A stretch of DNA of 64,000 nt from Hyphomicrobiales bacterium (GTDB lineage Bacteria > Pseudomonadota > Alphaproteobacteria > Rhizobiales > Rhizobiaceae): NCBI GenBank assembly GCA_900472175.1, contig UCHD01000004.1:400724-464723 (forward strand), written 5' to 3'. Position numbers and translations under genes: made by a program. This document shows, piece after piece, positions 18,263 through 27,411 of the stretch. Numbering within the stretch: the first letter of the stretch is position 1; each line of letters opens with the position of its first letter. Under the pieces are notes generated by a model. The model was not told where the DNA came from, did not search any database, and saw only the letters and a program-made list of their open reading frames with translations.

Positions 18263-18290
18263 TTGACGCGAAATATCATGATTATATACC
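18263..18290 (+). promoter_or_regulatory. Promoter of the iron importer with overlapping iron-responsive (RirA-type) operator
   Basis: A -35-like TTGACG (18263-18268) is followed after 16 bases by TATACC (18285-18290). The same bases carry TGA (18264-18266), nine bases, then TCA (18276-18278). This is the TGA-N9-TCA iron-responsive operator recognised by RirA in Rhizobiaceae. The overlap with the -35 predicts repression when iron is plentiful. The sequence match is direct; RirA binding is inferred. Confidence 0.65.
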
Positions 18291-18336
18291 GGGGCCGCCG
18301 GACAAGATGGTCCGCAGAAAACTCGGAGAGGTTTCC

Positions 18337-19356
18337 ATGACAATTTCCTTCTCAGGCTCGATGAGCGCGCTGGCGTTCGCGGCTCTTTTCGCCAGCACCG
18401 GTGCAACCGTCGCCCTTGCCCAGGAAGATATCGGCATCGTCGTCTACAATGCCCAGCACGAAAGCCTCGGCGTTGCCTGGGCCGAAGCCTTTACCAAGGA
18501 AACCGGTATCAAGGTGACGCTGCGCAAGGGCAGCGACATGGAATTCGCCAACCAGATCGTCCAGGAAGGCGCCGCATCGCCAGCCGACGTGTTTCTGACC
18601 GAAAACTCGCCGGCGATGTCGCTGGTTGATGGTGCCGGGCTGTTCGAGCCGGTCGCCACTGAGACGCTGGCGCAGGTGCCTGAGAATTTCCGGCCTTCGA
18701 ACGGTCACTGGATCGGCGTTGCCGCGCGCTCGACCGTGTTTGCCTATGACAAGACCAAGCTGACCGAAGACAAGCTGCCGAAGTCGATGCTGGATCTCGC
18801 CGATCCAAGCTGGAAGGGCCGCTGGGCGGCATCCCCGGCCGGTGCCGATTTCCAGGCCATTGTCAGCGCGTTTCTGTCGCTGAAGGGCGAAGAGGCGACG
18901 GCCTCCTGGCTGAAGGCAATGAAGGAGAACTTTACCGCCTACAAGGGCAATTCGACGGCGATGAAGGCCGTCAATGCCGGTGAAGTCGAAGGTGCCGTGA
19001 TCTATCACTACTATTATTTCGGCGATCAGGCGAAGACCGGCGAGAACTCGAAGAACGTTGCGCTGCATTTCTTCAAGAACCAGGATCCGGGCGCCTTCGT
19101 CAGCATTTCCGGCGGTGGCGTTCTTGCCTCCAGCCAGCACAAGGAGAATGCCCAAAAATTCCTCGCCTGGGTAACGGGCAAGGGCGGGCAGGGCATCCTG
19201 CGTGACGGTACCTCGTTCGAATATGCCGTCGGCAACGGCGAAGCATCGAACAAGGCCCTGCCGGCGCTTTCGGATCTGCAGTACCCCAAGGTCGATCCGG
19301 CCACACTCAACAGCGCAAAAGTCACAGACCTGATGACGGACGCCGGTCTGCTGTGA
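18337..19356 (+). CDS. fbpA: Ferric-iron ABC transporter, periplasmic binding protein
   Basis: 339 aa. ATG at 18337 with CGGAGAG before it. A signal peptide ends in GATVALAQED. The mature protein starts with IGIVVYNAQHESLG, typical of the FbpA/AfuA/FutA group, and has the iron-binding adjacent tyrosines in VIYHYYYFGD (near residue 224). It binds Fe(III) in the periplasm and delivers it to the FbpB/FbpC pair downstream. The RirA-type site and promoter lie about 45-75 bases upstream. A hairpin separates it from fbpB, which would favour more copies of the binding protein. Confidence 0.9.
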   Translation: MTISFSGSMSALAFAALFASTGATVALAQEDIGIVVYNAQHESLGVAWAEAFTKETGIKVTLRKGSDMEFANQIVQEGAASPADVFLTENSPAMSLVDGAGLFEPVATETLAQVPENFRPSNGHWIGVAARSTVFAYDKTKLTEDKLPKSMLDLADPSWKGRWAASPAGADFQAIVSAFLSLKGEEATASWLKAMKENFTAYKGNSTAMKAVNAGEVEGAVIYHYYYFGDQAKTGENSKNVALHFFKNQDPGAFVSISGGGVLASSQHKENAQKFLAWVTGKGGQGILRDGTSFEYAVGNGEASNKALPALSDLQYPKVDPATLNSAKVTDLMTDAGLL

Positions 19357-19419
19357 TAGGCAGAGCCTAAACCTGATCGGAACGCTCCGGTTAGGTATCG
19401 TCATTCCGGACTACCGGAA

Positions 19420-19462
19420 ACAGTCGCAGCCGCCCGAAAAGGCTGGTTGCGGCTGTCATTTT
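19420..19462 (+). terminator. Attenuator-like stem-loop between fbpA and fbpB
   Basis: Twelve paired bases (19420-19431 with 19445-19456, two of them G-U) enclose a 13-base loop and are followed by CATTTTGG. Such a leaky terminator after a binding-protein gene is common in ABC operons and lowers expression of the membrane parts. The T-run is short, so partial read-through is expected. Confidence 0.5.
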
Positions 19463-19481
19463 GGTTTGAAAGCAAGAGACT

Positions 19482-21074
19482 TTGAGCGCCACCGCGTTTC
19501 CTGCCGAGCCCACCTCTGCCCTGCGCCGGCTGCTGGCCGCCGTCAGGGGGAAGTCCAGGGTCCCCTATTTCTGGGTCACGATCGCGGCTGCCTTCGTTTC
19601 GCTCGTCAGCCTGATGCCGCTCGGCTTCATTGCCTGGGTTTCGGTGCAGACCGGCTGGGAAACCGCGTCAAAGCTGATTTTTCGCGGCCGTGTCGGCGAA
19701 CTGCTGATCAATACAGCTCTGCTGGAACTCTGCACATTGCCGCTCACAATCGCGCTTTCCGTGGCGCTGGCATGGTTGACCGAACGCACCGATCTGCCCG
19801 GCGCGCGGCTGTGGTCGATGCTGGCCGTCGCGCCGCTTGCCGTTCCGGCGTTTGTGCACAGCTACGCCTGGATCAGCCTGGTTCCCGGGCTGCACGGCTT
19901 GACCGGCGGCGTGCTGGTGTCGGTGCTGGCCTATTTCCCCTTTCTCTATTTGCCGGTGGCGGCACAGTTGCGCCGTCTCGATCCGGCGATCGAGGATGCG
20001 GCCGCCTCGCTTGGCCTCAATCCGTGGCAGGTGTTTTTTCGCGCTGTCCTGCCGCAGTTGCGGCTGGCGATCTGTGGCGGCTCGCTGCTGGTCGGCCTGC
20101 ATCTGCTCGCCGAATACGGGCTCTATGTGATGATCCGGTTCGATACGTTCTCGACGGCGATCGTCGATCAGTTCCAGTCGGCCTTCAACGGACCGGCGGC
20201 CAACATGCTGGCCGGGGTTCTGGTGTCGTGCTGCCTGTTGCTGCTGGTCATCGAGGCGGTCCTGCGCGGTGGCGAGCGTTATGCGCGGGTGGGTTCGGGT
20301 GCTGCCCGCCCGGCTGACCGCCGCAGGCTCGGGCGAATGATGGTTCCGGCGCTGGCGCTGAATGCCGCAACGGCGGCGCTGGCGATTGGTGTACCGTTCG
20401 TCACCCTGACACGCTGGCTCTATATCGGCGGCACTGAGATCTGGCGGATCGATCTTGTCGGTGGTGCTTTCGGCCAGACTGTCGTGCTTGCCATTGCCGG
20501 CGGTGTTCTGGCGACGATTGCGGCCGCGCCGATGGCCTGGCTGTCGGTGCGGGCGCCCGGGCGATTGCAGCGGATCCTCGAGGCCTGCCATTATTATGTC
20601 GGCTCGCTACCCGGCGTCGTTGTGGCGTTGGCGCTGGTGACCATTACGGTGCGGCTGGTGCTGCCGCTCTACCAGACCTTTGCCACCCTGTTCCTTGCCT
20701 ACATCATGCTGTTTCTGCCACGCGCCATGGTCGGGCTGCGGACCAGCATTGCTCAGGCCCCGGTCGAGCTTGAGCGCGCCGCCATGGCTTTGGGACGCAC
20801 ACCATTCCAGGCGGTGCGCCAGACAACGATGCGGCTCGCAGCACCCGGCATTGCGGCCAGTACCGCGCTGGTGGCGCTCGGTATCACCAATGAGCTGACA
20901 GCGACCCTGATGCTGTCGCCGACTGGCGTCGAAACGCTGGCAACGAAATTCTGGTCGCTGACCAGCGAGATCGATTATGTCGCAGCCGCCCCTTATGCGG
21001 TGATGATGGTGCTTCTGTCGTTGCCGCTGACCTTCCTTCTTTACGTGCAATCCAGACGGGCAACCGGACAATGA
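19482..21074 (+). CDS. fbpB: Ferric-iron ABC transporter, fused permease
   Basis: 530 aa. Two BPD_transp_1 permease halves are joined in one chain, as usual for FbpB, each with about six helices. The first coupling motif is [20 protein letters not shown] and the second [22 protein letters not shown] at 19482 is the likely start, because no ATG or GTG precedes the first conserved helix. The stop overlaps the fbpC start by four bases (ATGA). Confidence 0.9.
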   Translation: MSATAFPAEPTSALRRLLAAVRGKSRVPYFWVTIAAAFVSLVSLMPLGFIAWVSVQTGWETASKLIFRGRVGELLINTALLELCTLPLTIALSVALAWLTERTDLPGARLWSMLAVAPLAVPAFVHSYAWISLVPGLHGLTGGVLVSVLAYFPFLYLPVAAQLRRLDPAIEDAAASLGLNPWQVFFRAVLPQLRLAICGGSLLVGLHLLAEYGLYVMIRFDTFSTAIVDQFQSAFNGPAANMLAGVLVSCCLLLLVIEAVLRGGERYARVGSGAARPADRRRLGRMMVPALALNAATAALAIGVPFVTLTRWLYIGGTEIWRIDLVGGAFGQTVVLAIAGGVLATIAAAPMAWLSVRAPGRLQRILEACHYYVGSLPGVVVALALVTITVRLVLPLYQTFATLFLAYIMLFLPRAMVGLRTSIAQAPVELERAAMALGRTPFQAVRQTTMRLAAPGIAASTALVALGITNELTATLMLSPTGVETLATKFWSLTSEIDYVAAAPYAVMMVLLSLPLTFLLYVQSRRATGQ

Positions 21075-22129
21075 CGTTTCTGACACTCGATGCCATCAGC
21101 AAATCCTACGGCCCGACGGTGGCGCTCGACGCGATCGATATGCGCATCGAGGCGGGCGGGCGCACGGCGATCGTCGGGCCTTCCGGGTCCGGAAAGACGA
21201 CGCTGTTGCGCATCATCGCCGGTTTCGAGACGCCTGACAGCGGCTCGCTGGTGCTGGATGGAAAGATGCTGGCGGGCAACGGCGCGTTCGTTCCGGCGCA
21301 CCGGCGCGGCATCGGCATCGTTTCCCAGGATGGCGCGCTGTTCCCGCATCTGACGGTTGCCGACAATATCGGCTTCGGCCTGGCCAAGAATGCGGCTGAC
21401 CGTAGCCAGCGGATTGCCGCGCTGATGGAGATGGTCGAGCTCGACGATGTCATGGCCACGCGGCGCCCGCACCAGCTTTCCGGCGGCCAGCAGCAGCGCG
21501 TTGCCCTTGCACGGGCTCTGGCGCTCAAGCCACGGTTGATGCTGCTGGACGAGCCGTTTTCGGCGCTGGATACCGGTCTGCGCGATACGCTGCGGCGGAC
21601 CGTGGCACGTGTGCTGCGCGCCTCGGGAACCACGGCAATCCTGGTGACGCATGATCAGGCGGAAGCCTTGTCGTTTGCCGATCAGGTAGCGGTGTTGAGG
21701 CAAGGGCGGCTGGTGCAGTTCGGCTCGCCGCGCGCGCTCTACGGAAAACCGCGGGACCGCGAGACCGCGACTTTCCTGGGCGAGGCCATCCTGCTCGATG
21801 CCGATATCGCGTCGGGGCGGGCGCAATGTGCACTGGGGTCATTGATAGTCGAAACGGGGCTCAAAGCAGGCAAGGGGACCGTCATGCTGCGTCCCGAACA
21901 GATACGGTTGAAGACCGCTGCTGCGGGAACCACGATCGAAGGCCCGTTCGGGCGTGTCGATGACGTCGAGTTCGGTGGCGGCAACTGCATGGTTCTGGTT
22001 CGGATCGATCGTCGCGACCGGGCCATGCCGGATTTCCTGTCGATCAAATGCGTCGGCGCCGATATCCCGGAGCCTGGCGATCTGGTGGGGATCAGCGTCC
22101 ACGGCACCGCGCATGTGCTGCCCGAATGA
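21071..22129 (+). CDS. fbpC: Ferric-iron ABC transporter, ATP-binding protein
   Basis: 352 aa. Walker [12 protein letters not shown], signature [15 protein letters not shown] and Walker [13 protein letters not shown] are intact, followed by a C-terminal TOBE-like regulatory domain from about residue 240. Last gene of the iron importer operon. It ends seven bases before the convergent histidine-kinase gene, so the two transcripts must overlap at their ends. Related spermidine or thiamine transporters share the ATPase type; the binding protein decides for iron. Confidence 0.9.
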   Translation: MTFLTLDAISKSYGPTVALDAIDMRIEAGGRTAIVGPSGSGKTTLLRIIAGFETPDSGSLVLDGKMLAGNGAFVPAHRRGIGIVSQDGALFPHLTVADNIGFGLAKNAADRSQRIAALMEMVELDDVMATRRPHQLSGGQQQRVALARALALKPRLMLLDEPFSALDTGLRDTLRRTVARVLRASGTTAILVTHDQAEALSFADQVAVLRQGRLVQFGSPRALYGKPRDRETATFLGEAILLDADIASGRAQCALGSLIVETGLKAGKGTVMLRPEQIRLKTAAAGTTIEGPFGRVDDVEFGGGNCMVLVRIDRRDRAMPDFLSIKCVGADIPEPGDLVGISVHGTAHVLPE

Positions 22130-22136
22130 TGCCGGG

Positions 22137-23672
22137 TTAGGCGAAGCTCTTGCGGCGGCGTTCCACTGCCGGGGCGTCTTCGATAGCGGGAACGCTTTGC
22201 AGCACGCGCTTTGACGGCAGAATGGCGATGGCTTCGGTACCTTCGCGCAGCTTGGAGCGCAGGATGAAGTCACCATTGTGCTTGGCAAGAATCGCCTGAA
22301 CGATCGGAAGGCCAAGCCCGGTTCCCTGTTCGGCACTCTTGATGGCGATCGAGCCCTGACCGAAAGCGGAAAGAACCACCGGAATTTCCTCTTCGGGAAT
22401 GCCCGGGCCGTTGTCCTTGATCGACAGGTATTGGCCGCCGCCTGCCGTCCAGCCGACCTTGACCGAAACCTCGCCGCCGGACGGGGTGAATTTCACTGCG
22501 TTCGACAACAGGTTCAGGATGACCTGGCGCATCGCCTTTTCGTCGACCCAGACCGATGGCATGCCGTATTCGAACTGTTCGGAAATGCTGATATTCTTGG
22601 TGCGGGCGCGCAGCTGCACCATGCCGATGCAATCCTCGGTGATCTCGACCAGATGGATGGCTTCTTCGTTGAGATCGTACTTACCGGCCTCGATGCGCGA
22701 AAGGTCGAGGATCTCGTTGATCAGATCGAGCAGGTGCTGGCCGGAGCGATGGATGTCGCCGGTATATTCCTTGTAGATCGGATTGTTGAGCGGGCCGAGC
22801 ACTTCCGTCGACATGACTTCGGAAAAGCCGAGGATGGCGTTCAGCGGCGTGCGCAATTCGTGCGACATCGAGGCGAGGAAACGCGATTTGGCCATATTGG
22901 CTTCCTCAGCGCGGCGGCGCGCTTCATCCGACATCGATTTCGCCACTTCGAGTTCGGCGATCAGATCGTCCTTCTCCGCCTGAACCGAGAGGATATGCAC
23001 GTTGCCGCGGTGCATGCGGCTGGTCATGAAGACGAGGAAAATCAGGGTCGTCGAGAGGACGACGGTCAGGGCGAGATAACCGGGATTGCCGGTTCGGACC
23101 GTCAGGGCGCTCAGCGCAAAGACGACCGGCACAAAGGTGAAGAGCAGCGCGTTGCGCAACAGGAATGTGCCCATCGCGGTAGCGGCAAGTGCGACCAGCA
23201 GCACGGCGGCCTTGTAGAAACCGAAGTCGATTTCGCCGCAGGTGCTGCAATCCTGGAGAACGAAGGCGGCCCAGCAAAACCCGAGGACGATCTGGACGAG
23301 GAGGAAACGGCCGCGCCAGTAATTGACCTTGTCGGCGGGGATATCCTTGGCTTTTGCCCTGCGCGCCAGAAGAATGCCGATGGCGTTGACGCAGAGGGTC
23401 GTCACGCCCCAGGCGACGAGATCCAGCTTTTCCGACAGATATACGCCGACGGCGGTGACCAGAATGATGAAGAGCGGCATGGCGATGGCGCCCTGCAGCA
23501 TCGTATCGACATGAAGCCCGAGCATCTCCCGGTCAAAGCCGGACGCATTCGAAGGGCCTGCCTGCAGGCGTTCGCGGGTCGTGCGCACAGCCTTCGACAC
23601 AGCCGTATTGCGATGGCTGCGCGATTTGTCGACGATATTCTTGTCGGTCGAGGTGCTGACGCCCTTGCTCAT
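22137..23672 (-). CDS. Membrane-bound sensor histidine kinase
   Basis: 511 aa. About six or seven hydrophobic helices span residues 55-235, with no large periplasmic loop. A short coiled coil (EKDDLIAELEVAKSMSDEAR) leads to the dimerisation domain with SHELRTPLNAILGFSEV (phospho-His near residue 271). The ATP-binding domain has NLLSNAVKFTP (N box), DNGPGIP (G1) and GTGLGLPIV (G2). No response-regulator gene is adjacent, so the partner is unknown. The lack of a periplasmic sensor suggests a membrane or cytoplasmic signal. It is divergent from the nuclease gene. Confidence 0.92.
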   Translation of the reverse strand: MSKGVSTSTDKNIVDKSRSHRNTAVSKAVRTTRERLQAGPSNASGFDREMLGLHVDTMLQGAIAMPLFIILVTAVGVYLSEKLDLVAWGVTTLCVNAIGILLARRAKAKDIPADKVNYWRGRFLLVQIVLGFCWAAFVLQDCSTCGEIDFGFYKAAVLLVALAATAMGTFLLRNALLFTFVPVVFALSALTVRTGNPGYLALTVVLSTTLIFLVFMTSRMHRGNVHILSVQAEKDDLIAELEVAKSMSDEARRRAEEANMAKSRFLASMSHELRTPLNAILGFSEVMSTEVLGPLNNPIYKEYTGDIHRSGQHLLDLINEILDLSRIEAGKYDLNEEAIHLVEITEDCIGMVQLRARTKNISISEQFEYGMPSVWVDEKAMRQVILNLLSNAVKFTPSGGEVSVKVGWTAGGGQYLSIKDNGPGIPEEEIPVVLSAFGQGSIAIKSAEQGTGLGLPIVQAILAKHNGDFILRSKLREGTEAIAILPSKRVLQSVPAIEDAPAVERRRKSFA

Positions 23673-23799
23673 GATCTCATACGCGTTAACGGAATCCGTT
23701 GAACTTTAAGGGGGAATCCTTAAGAAGTTGCTGCGATTTCCTGTTTTTTGCGCACGTATCCCGTAGCGTGAACCGGCGGCAGGGGCCACAAGGACAACG

Positions 23800-24396
23800 A
23801 TGAAACGCCTAATCCGGATCATTCGCGACCTGCTGCTGACGGCACTGATCCTGCTGTTTGTAGGGCTTGTGGCGGTGCGTCTCGAAAAGCCGCAGGAGGC
23901 GATGACCGGGCGCGCGCGGGTTGTCGATGGCGACACGCTGGTTCTCGACGGCAAGCGTCTTCGTCTCGTCGGCATCGATGCGCCGGAGTTACGGCAGATC
24001 TGTCAGCGAAACGGTCAAGACTGGCCCTGCGGTACCGAGGCGAAGGGCTATCTGTCCGGCTTGATCGGTGATGCCACAACGACGTGCGAAGCGGATGGAA
24101 GCGATAAATATGGGCGGATTCTCGCCGTCTGCACCGTTGGAAATCGCGACCTGAACGCGGCGATGGTCGATGGCGGTCATGCCATCGCGTTCGGAGATTA
24201 TGAGACCGAGGAGGCCGTTGCCAGGCAGAACCGGATGGGCCTTTGGGCCGGTACGTTCGATGCGCCCCGTCAATGGCGGCAGACCCATGGCGGAATGGAC
24301 GAAATGCCCCATATACCGGAGGGATGGTTGGACACGGCGATATCGCGCGTCGGTGGCTGGGTTGAGAATACTAAATCCAAGGTATGGAATGATTGA
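23800..24396 (+). CDS. Thermonuclease-family (SNase-like) protein, membrane-anchored
   Basis: 198 aa. A single N-terminal hydrophobic helix (residues 10-27) probably anchors or exports it. The SNase fold follows: ARVVDGDTLVLDGKRLRLVGIDAPE, then DKYGRILAVCTVGNRDLNAAMVD and a final RQNRMGLWAG. Arg/Glu catalytic positions of the family appear present (RLVGID, YGRILA). AAGGA stands before the ATG. It overlaps the UDG-like gene by eight bases, implying coupling. Likely an extracytoplasmic nuclease; specificity not determined. Confidence 0.85.
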   Translation: MKRLIRIIRDLLLTALILLFVGLVAVRLEKPQEAMTGRARVVDGDTLVLDGKRLRLVGIDAPELRQICQRNGQDWPCGTEAKGYLSGLIGDATTTCEADGSDKYGRILAVCTVGNRDLNAAMVDGGHAIAFGDYETEEAVARQNRMGLWAGTFDAPRQWRQTHGGMDEMPHIPEGWLDTAISRVGGWVENTKSKVWND

Positions 24397-25027
24397 CGGG
24401 CAGGCGGACGGGCTGGAGAATTTGCGCGCGGCGATCGCGGCCTGCCGGATTTGCCGGGATGCACCGGCGCGCGGTCCGGACGACCGGTTGCCGCACGAGC
24501 CGCGCCCGGTCGTGGTAATGTCAACTTCGGCGCGGATCCTGATTTCCGGTCAGGCGCCCGGGCTTCGTGTCCATGAGAGCGGCCTGCCGTTCAACGATGC
24601 CTCCGGCGACCGGCTGCGTCAGTGGCTCGGCGTGACGCGCGAACAGTTTTACGATCCCAATCTCTTTGCCATCGTGCCGATGGGCTTTTGTTTCCCCGGT
24701 TACGATGCCCATGGCAGCGACCTGCCGCCACGCCGGGAATGCGCGCCGCGATGGCAGCAGCAGGTGATCGATGCGATGCCGCAGGTCGAGCTTGTGCTGG
24801 CGATTGGTCAATACGCCCAGAGCTGGCATCTCGGCAGCCGGCGCTCGTCGTCGATGACGGAGACGGTGCGCAACTGGCGCGCGCATCTGGGGTCCAATAT
24901 TGGGCCGCCGGTGCTGGCGCTGCCGCACCCGAGCTGGCGCAATACCGGCTGGCTGAAGAAAAATCCATGGTTTACCGAGGATGTCCTGCCGGTTCTGAGG
25001 GAGCGCGTATCAAAATTGATTGCCTGA
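24389..25027 (+). CDS. Uracil-DNA glycosylase family protein (COG1573-like)
   Basis: 212 aa. ATG at 24389 gives the start MIDGQADGLENL; the frame further upstream lies within the nuclease gene. Motif 1 is ISGQAPGLRVHESGLPFND and motif 2 is LALPHPSWRN. Family 4 enzymes bind an iron-sulfur cluster with four cysteines; here only CRIC near the N-terminus is obvious, so the cluster is probably absent. Probably a base-excision glycosylase-like enzyme, although the subfamily is poorly characterised. It overlaps the SNase gene by eight bases. Confidence 0.82.
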   Translation: MIDGQADGLENLRAAIAACRICRDAPARGPDDRLPHEPRPVVVMSTSARILISGQAPGLRVHESGLPFNDASGDRLRQWLGVTREQFYDPNLFAIVPMGFCFPGYDAHGSDLPPRRECAPRWQQQVIDAMPQVELVLAIGQYAQSWHLGSRRSSSMTETVRNWRAHLGSNIGPPVLALPHPSWRNTGWLKKNPWFTEDVLPVLRERVSKLIA

Positions 25028-25092
25028 AACAAATTTCTTTCATTTGGCAGAATTCACGCTATAGATAGAATAATATTCGAAAAGGACTCTTC

Positions 25093-25581
25093 ATGGACCG
25101 TCTTGACCGCAAAATCCTGCGCCTGCTGCAGGAAGATTCCACGCTTGCCGTTGCTGATTTGGCCAAAAAAGTCGGTCTGTCCACCACGCCTTGCTGGCGC
25201 CGTATCCAGAAGATGGAAGAGGACGGTGTGATCCGCGGCCGCGTGGCGCTGTTGGATCCGGCGAAGGTCAATACCAAGGTGACGGTGTTCGTGTCGATCC
25301 GTACCAACACCCATTCGATCGAATGGCTGAAGCGCTTTTCCGAGGTGGTCGGCGAGTTTCCGGAAGTGGTCGAATTCTACCGCATGAGCGGCGATGTCGA
25401 TTATCTGCTGCGTGTCGTCGTCCCCGATATCGCCGCCTACGACGCCTTCTACAAGCGGTTGATCACCAAGATCGAAATCCGCGATGTGTCCTCGGTCTTT
25501 GCGATGGAGCAGATCAAGTATACGACGCAACTGCCGCTCGACTACATGGTGATCGACCAGGCGAAGTCCAGCGAGGACTGA
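25093..25581 (+). CDS. Lrp/AsnC-family transcriptional regulator
   Basis: 162 aa. N-terminal helix-turn-helix (LDRKILRLLQEDSTLAVADL, recognition helix around STTPCWRRIQKME) and C-terminal RAM/AsnC ligand domain. AAGGAC precedes the ATG. It follows the UDG-like gene by 65 bases, and an AT-rich stretch (25045-25080) between them may hold its own promoter. Its stop codon abuts the stop of the convergent AlkD-like gene with no base between. Targets are unknown; amino acids are the usual effectors. Confidence 0.92.
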   Translation: MDRLDRKILRLLQEDSTLAVADLAKKVGLSTTPCWRRIQKMEEDGVIRGRVALLDPAKVNTKVTVFVSIRTNTHSIEWLKRFSEVVGEFPEVVEFYRMSGDVDYLLRVVVPDIAAYDAFYKRLITKIEIRDVSSVFAMEQIKYTTQLPLDYMVIDQAKSSED

Positions 25582-26286
25582 TTACCCGGCTAACGGCTGC
25601 AGGCCCAGTCTTGCCAAAACGACGCTGCTCGTAAGTTCACGGACAGCGTCCTTGCCGATCCACCGGGCTGTGCGGTCTTGTCGCGCAGCGAGAGACGCCG
25701 CCATTAGAAGCGCGGGGCCATGACAGCGGGCGCTGCGCTTGCCGGTCTGGCGGAGCGCCCAGTTCACCGCCTTCTTGACGAAATTGCGGTCGTCGCCGGA
25801 ATGGGCTTCGATCAGCGGCAGCCAGGCGAGGATGTTGTCATCCGGTTCCTTTTTCAGGTGAACGGCGCACACAGCGATCATGCTGAAGGCTGTCCGCCGG
25901 ACAAATTCCCGTTCATCGGCGGCAAATTCCGGGACCAGGGGCGCTTCCAGCCGGGCTTTGACGAACAGGTCGGCGACGTTGTCGACGATTTCCCAGGAAT
26001 TGAAGTCACCGGCCCATTGTCTGGCTGTCTCGAGCGTCAGCCTTTGCGGCTCGGCGGTGAGCGCAGCCAGCAACCGGACTTCGCGAATGTTGCTGTCCCA
26101 CAGGGTGAGGGCACGGCCGTGCTCGCGCTTGATCAGCCGGGCAATGCGATCGAGATCCGGATTGGAAATGCCGAGCGCCGTCGCCGTTTCAATGCCGAAC
26201 CGCGCCATCCCCGCCAGGGCCTTTTCCACCCGCAGGGATTTCAGATGGTCAATCACGGCATCTGCGGACGAGGCCGGCGACAGCAT
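25582..26286 (-). CDS. DNA alkylation repair enzyme, AlkD-like HEAT-repeat protein
   Basis: 234 aa, predicted all-helical. The segments GISNPDLDRIARLIKREH, FNSWEIVDNVADLF and DRNFVKKAVNWALRQTGKR match the AlkD/DNA_alkylation family, including the W, D and W/R residues that contact damaged DNA. Its start codon overlaps the stop of the preceding dehydrogenase gene by one base (TAATG), so the two are translationally coupled, although their functions look unrelated. It would remove bulky or cationic alkylated bases. Confidence 0.87.
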   Translation of the reverse strand: MLSPASSADAVIDHLKSLRVEKALAGMARFGIETATALGISNPDLDRIARLIKREHGRALTLWDSNIREVRLLAALTAEPQRLTLETARQWAGDFNSWEIVDNVADLFVKARLEAPLVPEFAADEREFVRRTAFSMIAVCAVHLKKEPDDNILAWLPLIEAHSGDDRNFVKKAVNWALRQTGKRSARCHGPALLMAASLAARQDRTARWIGKDAVRELTSSVVLARLGLQPLAG

Positions 26287-27155
26287 TATTTTTCGAGCCG
26301 TGCCAGAAGCGACGACGTGTCCCAGCGGTTGCCGCCCATCTCCTGTACGTCGGCATAGAACTGATCGACCAGCGCGGTCACCGGCAGCTTGGCACCGTTG
26401 CTGCGGGCTTCGGTCAGGACAATGTCGAGATCCTTGCGCATCCAGTCGATGGCGAAGCCGAAATCGTACTTGCCTGCATTCATGGTCTTGTGACGGTTTT
26501 CCATCTGCCAGGAACCGGCAGCCCCCTTGGAAATCACCTCGATGACCTTCTCGATATCGAGACCGGCCTTCTTGCCGAAATGGATACCTTCGGCGAGGCC
26601 CTGGACGAGGCCGGCGATGCAGATCTGATTGACCATCTTGGTCAGCTGGCCGGACCCGGCCGGACCCATCAGTCCGACCATGCGGGCGTAGGAATCGATA
26701 ATTGGCCGGGCGCGCTCGAACACGGCGGGATCACCACCGCACATCACCGTCAGCACGCCGTTTTCTGCGCCAGCCTGACCGCCGGAGACCGGCGCATCGA
26801 TAAAGTGGGCGCCGCGTGCGGACGCTGCCGCATCGAGTTCGCGGGCGACTTCGGCCGAGGCAGTGGTGTTGTCGATGAAAATGGCCCCGGCTTTCAGGGT
26901 TTCGAAGGCGCCATCCTTGCCGGTTGTCACCGAGCGCAGATCGTCGTCATTGCCGACGCAGCAGAAAACGAAGTCGGCGCCATCGGCGGCTTCCGCCGGC
27001 GTTGCTGCCGCGCGGCCGCCAAACTGCTCAGCCCATTTTGCGGCTTTCGCGGCCGTGCGGTTATAGACCGTCAGATCGTGACCACCCTTGATCTTCAGGT
27101 GACCGGCCATCGGATATCCCATGACGCCCAGACCAATGAACGCGACTTTTGCCAT
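26286..27155 (-). CDS. NAD(P)-dependent beta-hydroxyacid dehydrogenase (HIBADH family)
   Basis: 289 aa. N-terminal Rossmann domain with VAFIGLGVMGYPMAGHL, the family signature DAPVSGGQAGAENGVLTVM and the catalytic Lys in LTKMVNQICIAGLVQGLAEG. GGGAG precedes the ATG by eight bases. Members oxidise 3-hydroxyisobutyrate, tartronate semialdehyde or related acids; the sequence does not decide among them. The stop overlaps the start of the AlkD-like gene. Confidence 0.9.
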   Translation of the reverse strand: MAKVAFIGLGVMGYPMAGHLKIKGGHDLTVYNRTAAKAAKWAEQFGGRAAATPAEAADGADFVFCCVGNDDDLRSVTTGKDGAFETLKAGAIFIDNTTASAEVARELDAAASARGAHFIDAPVSGGQAGAENGVLTVMCGGDPAVFERARPIIDSYARMVGLMGPAGSGQLTKMVNQICIAGLVQGLAEGIHFGKKAGLDIEKVIEVISKGAAGSWQMENRHKTMNAGKYDFGFAIDWMRKDLDIVLTEARSNGAKLPVTALVDQFYADVQEMGGNRWDTSSLLARLEK

Positions 27156-27314
27156 TCGAAAACTCCCAAAATTCCATTTTATCGAGACTTAGCCGATGCG
27201 GATGGGGCGGGGAAGGCCCGTGATGGGCCAAGCCCGCCAAATCCGGTTTCGAAAGCGTTTTCCGGCAAAGCCGGTCCCGGCGCAGCAAATTTTGCTGTGA
27301 TCGCTTCGTTTTAG

Positions 27315-27325
27315 ATAATTATAAT
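27315..27325 (+). promoter_or_regulatory. Putative promoter core of the second SsuA-like gene
   Basis: ATAATTATAAT contains a perfect TATAAT (27320-27325) and lies about 90 bases before the gene start, within an AT-rich stretch (27311-27355). It differs by one base from ATAATCATAAT before ssuA (3344-3354 on the opposite strand). Both are followed by TAGATTT(T)AT. A shared regulator, for example a CysB-type sulfur-limitation activator, is possible but not shown. Confidence 0.4.
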
Positions 27326-27411
27326 GTCGATAGATTTTATGTATTTATTCATCTTTGTTTGCGGAAGCTCTGCCGGATAGCCGGGCAGGCATGACAGGAG
27401 AGGTGAAGTCC

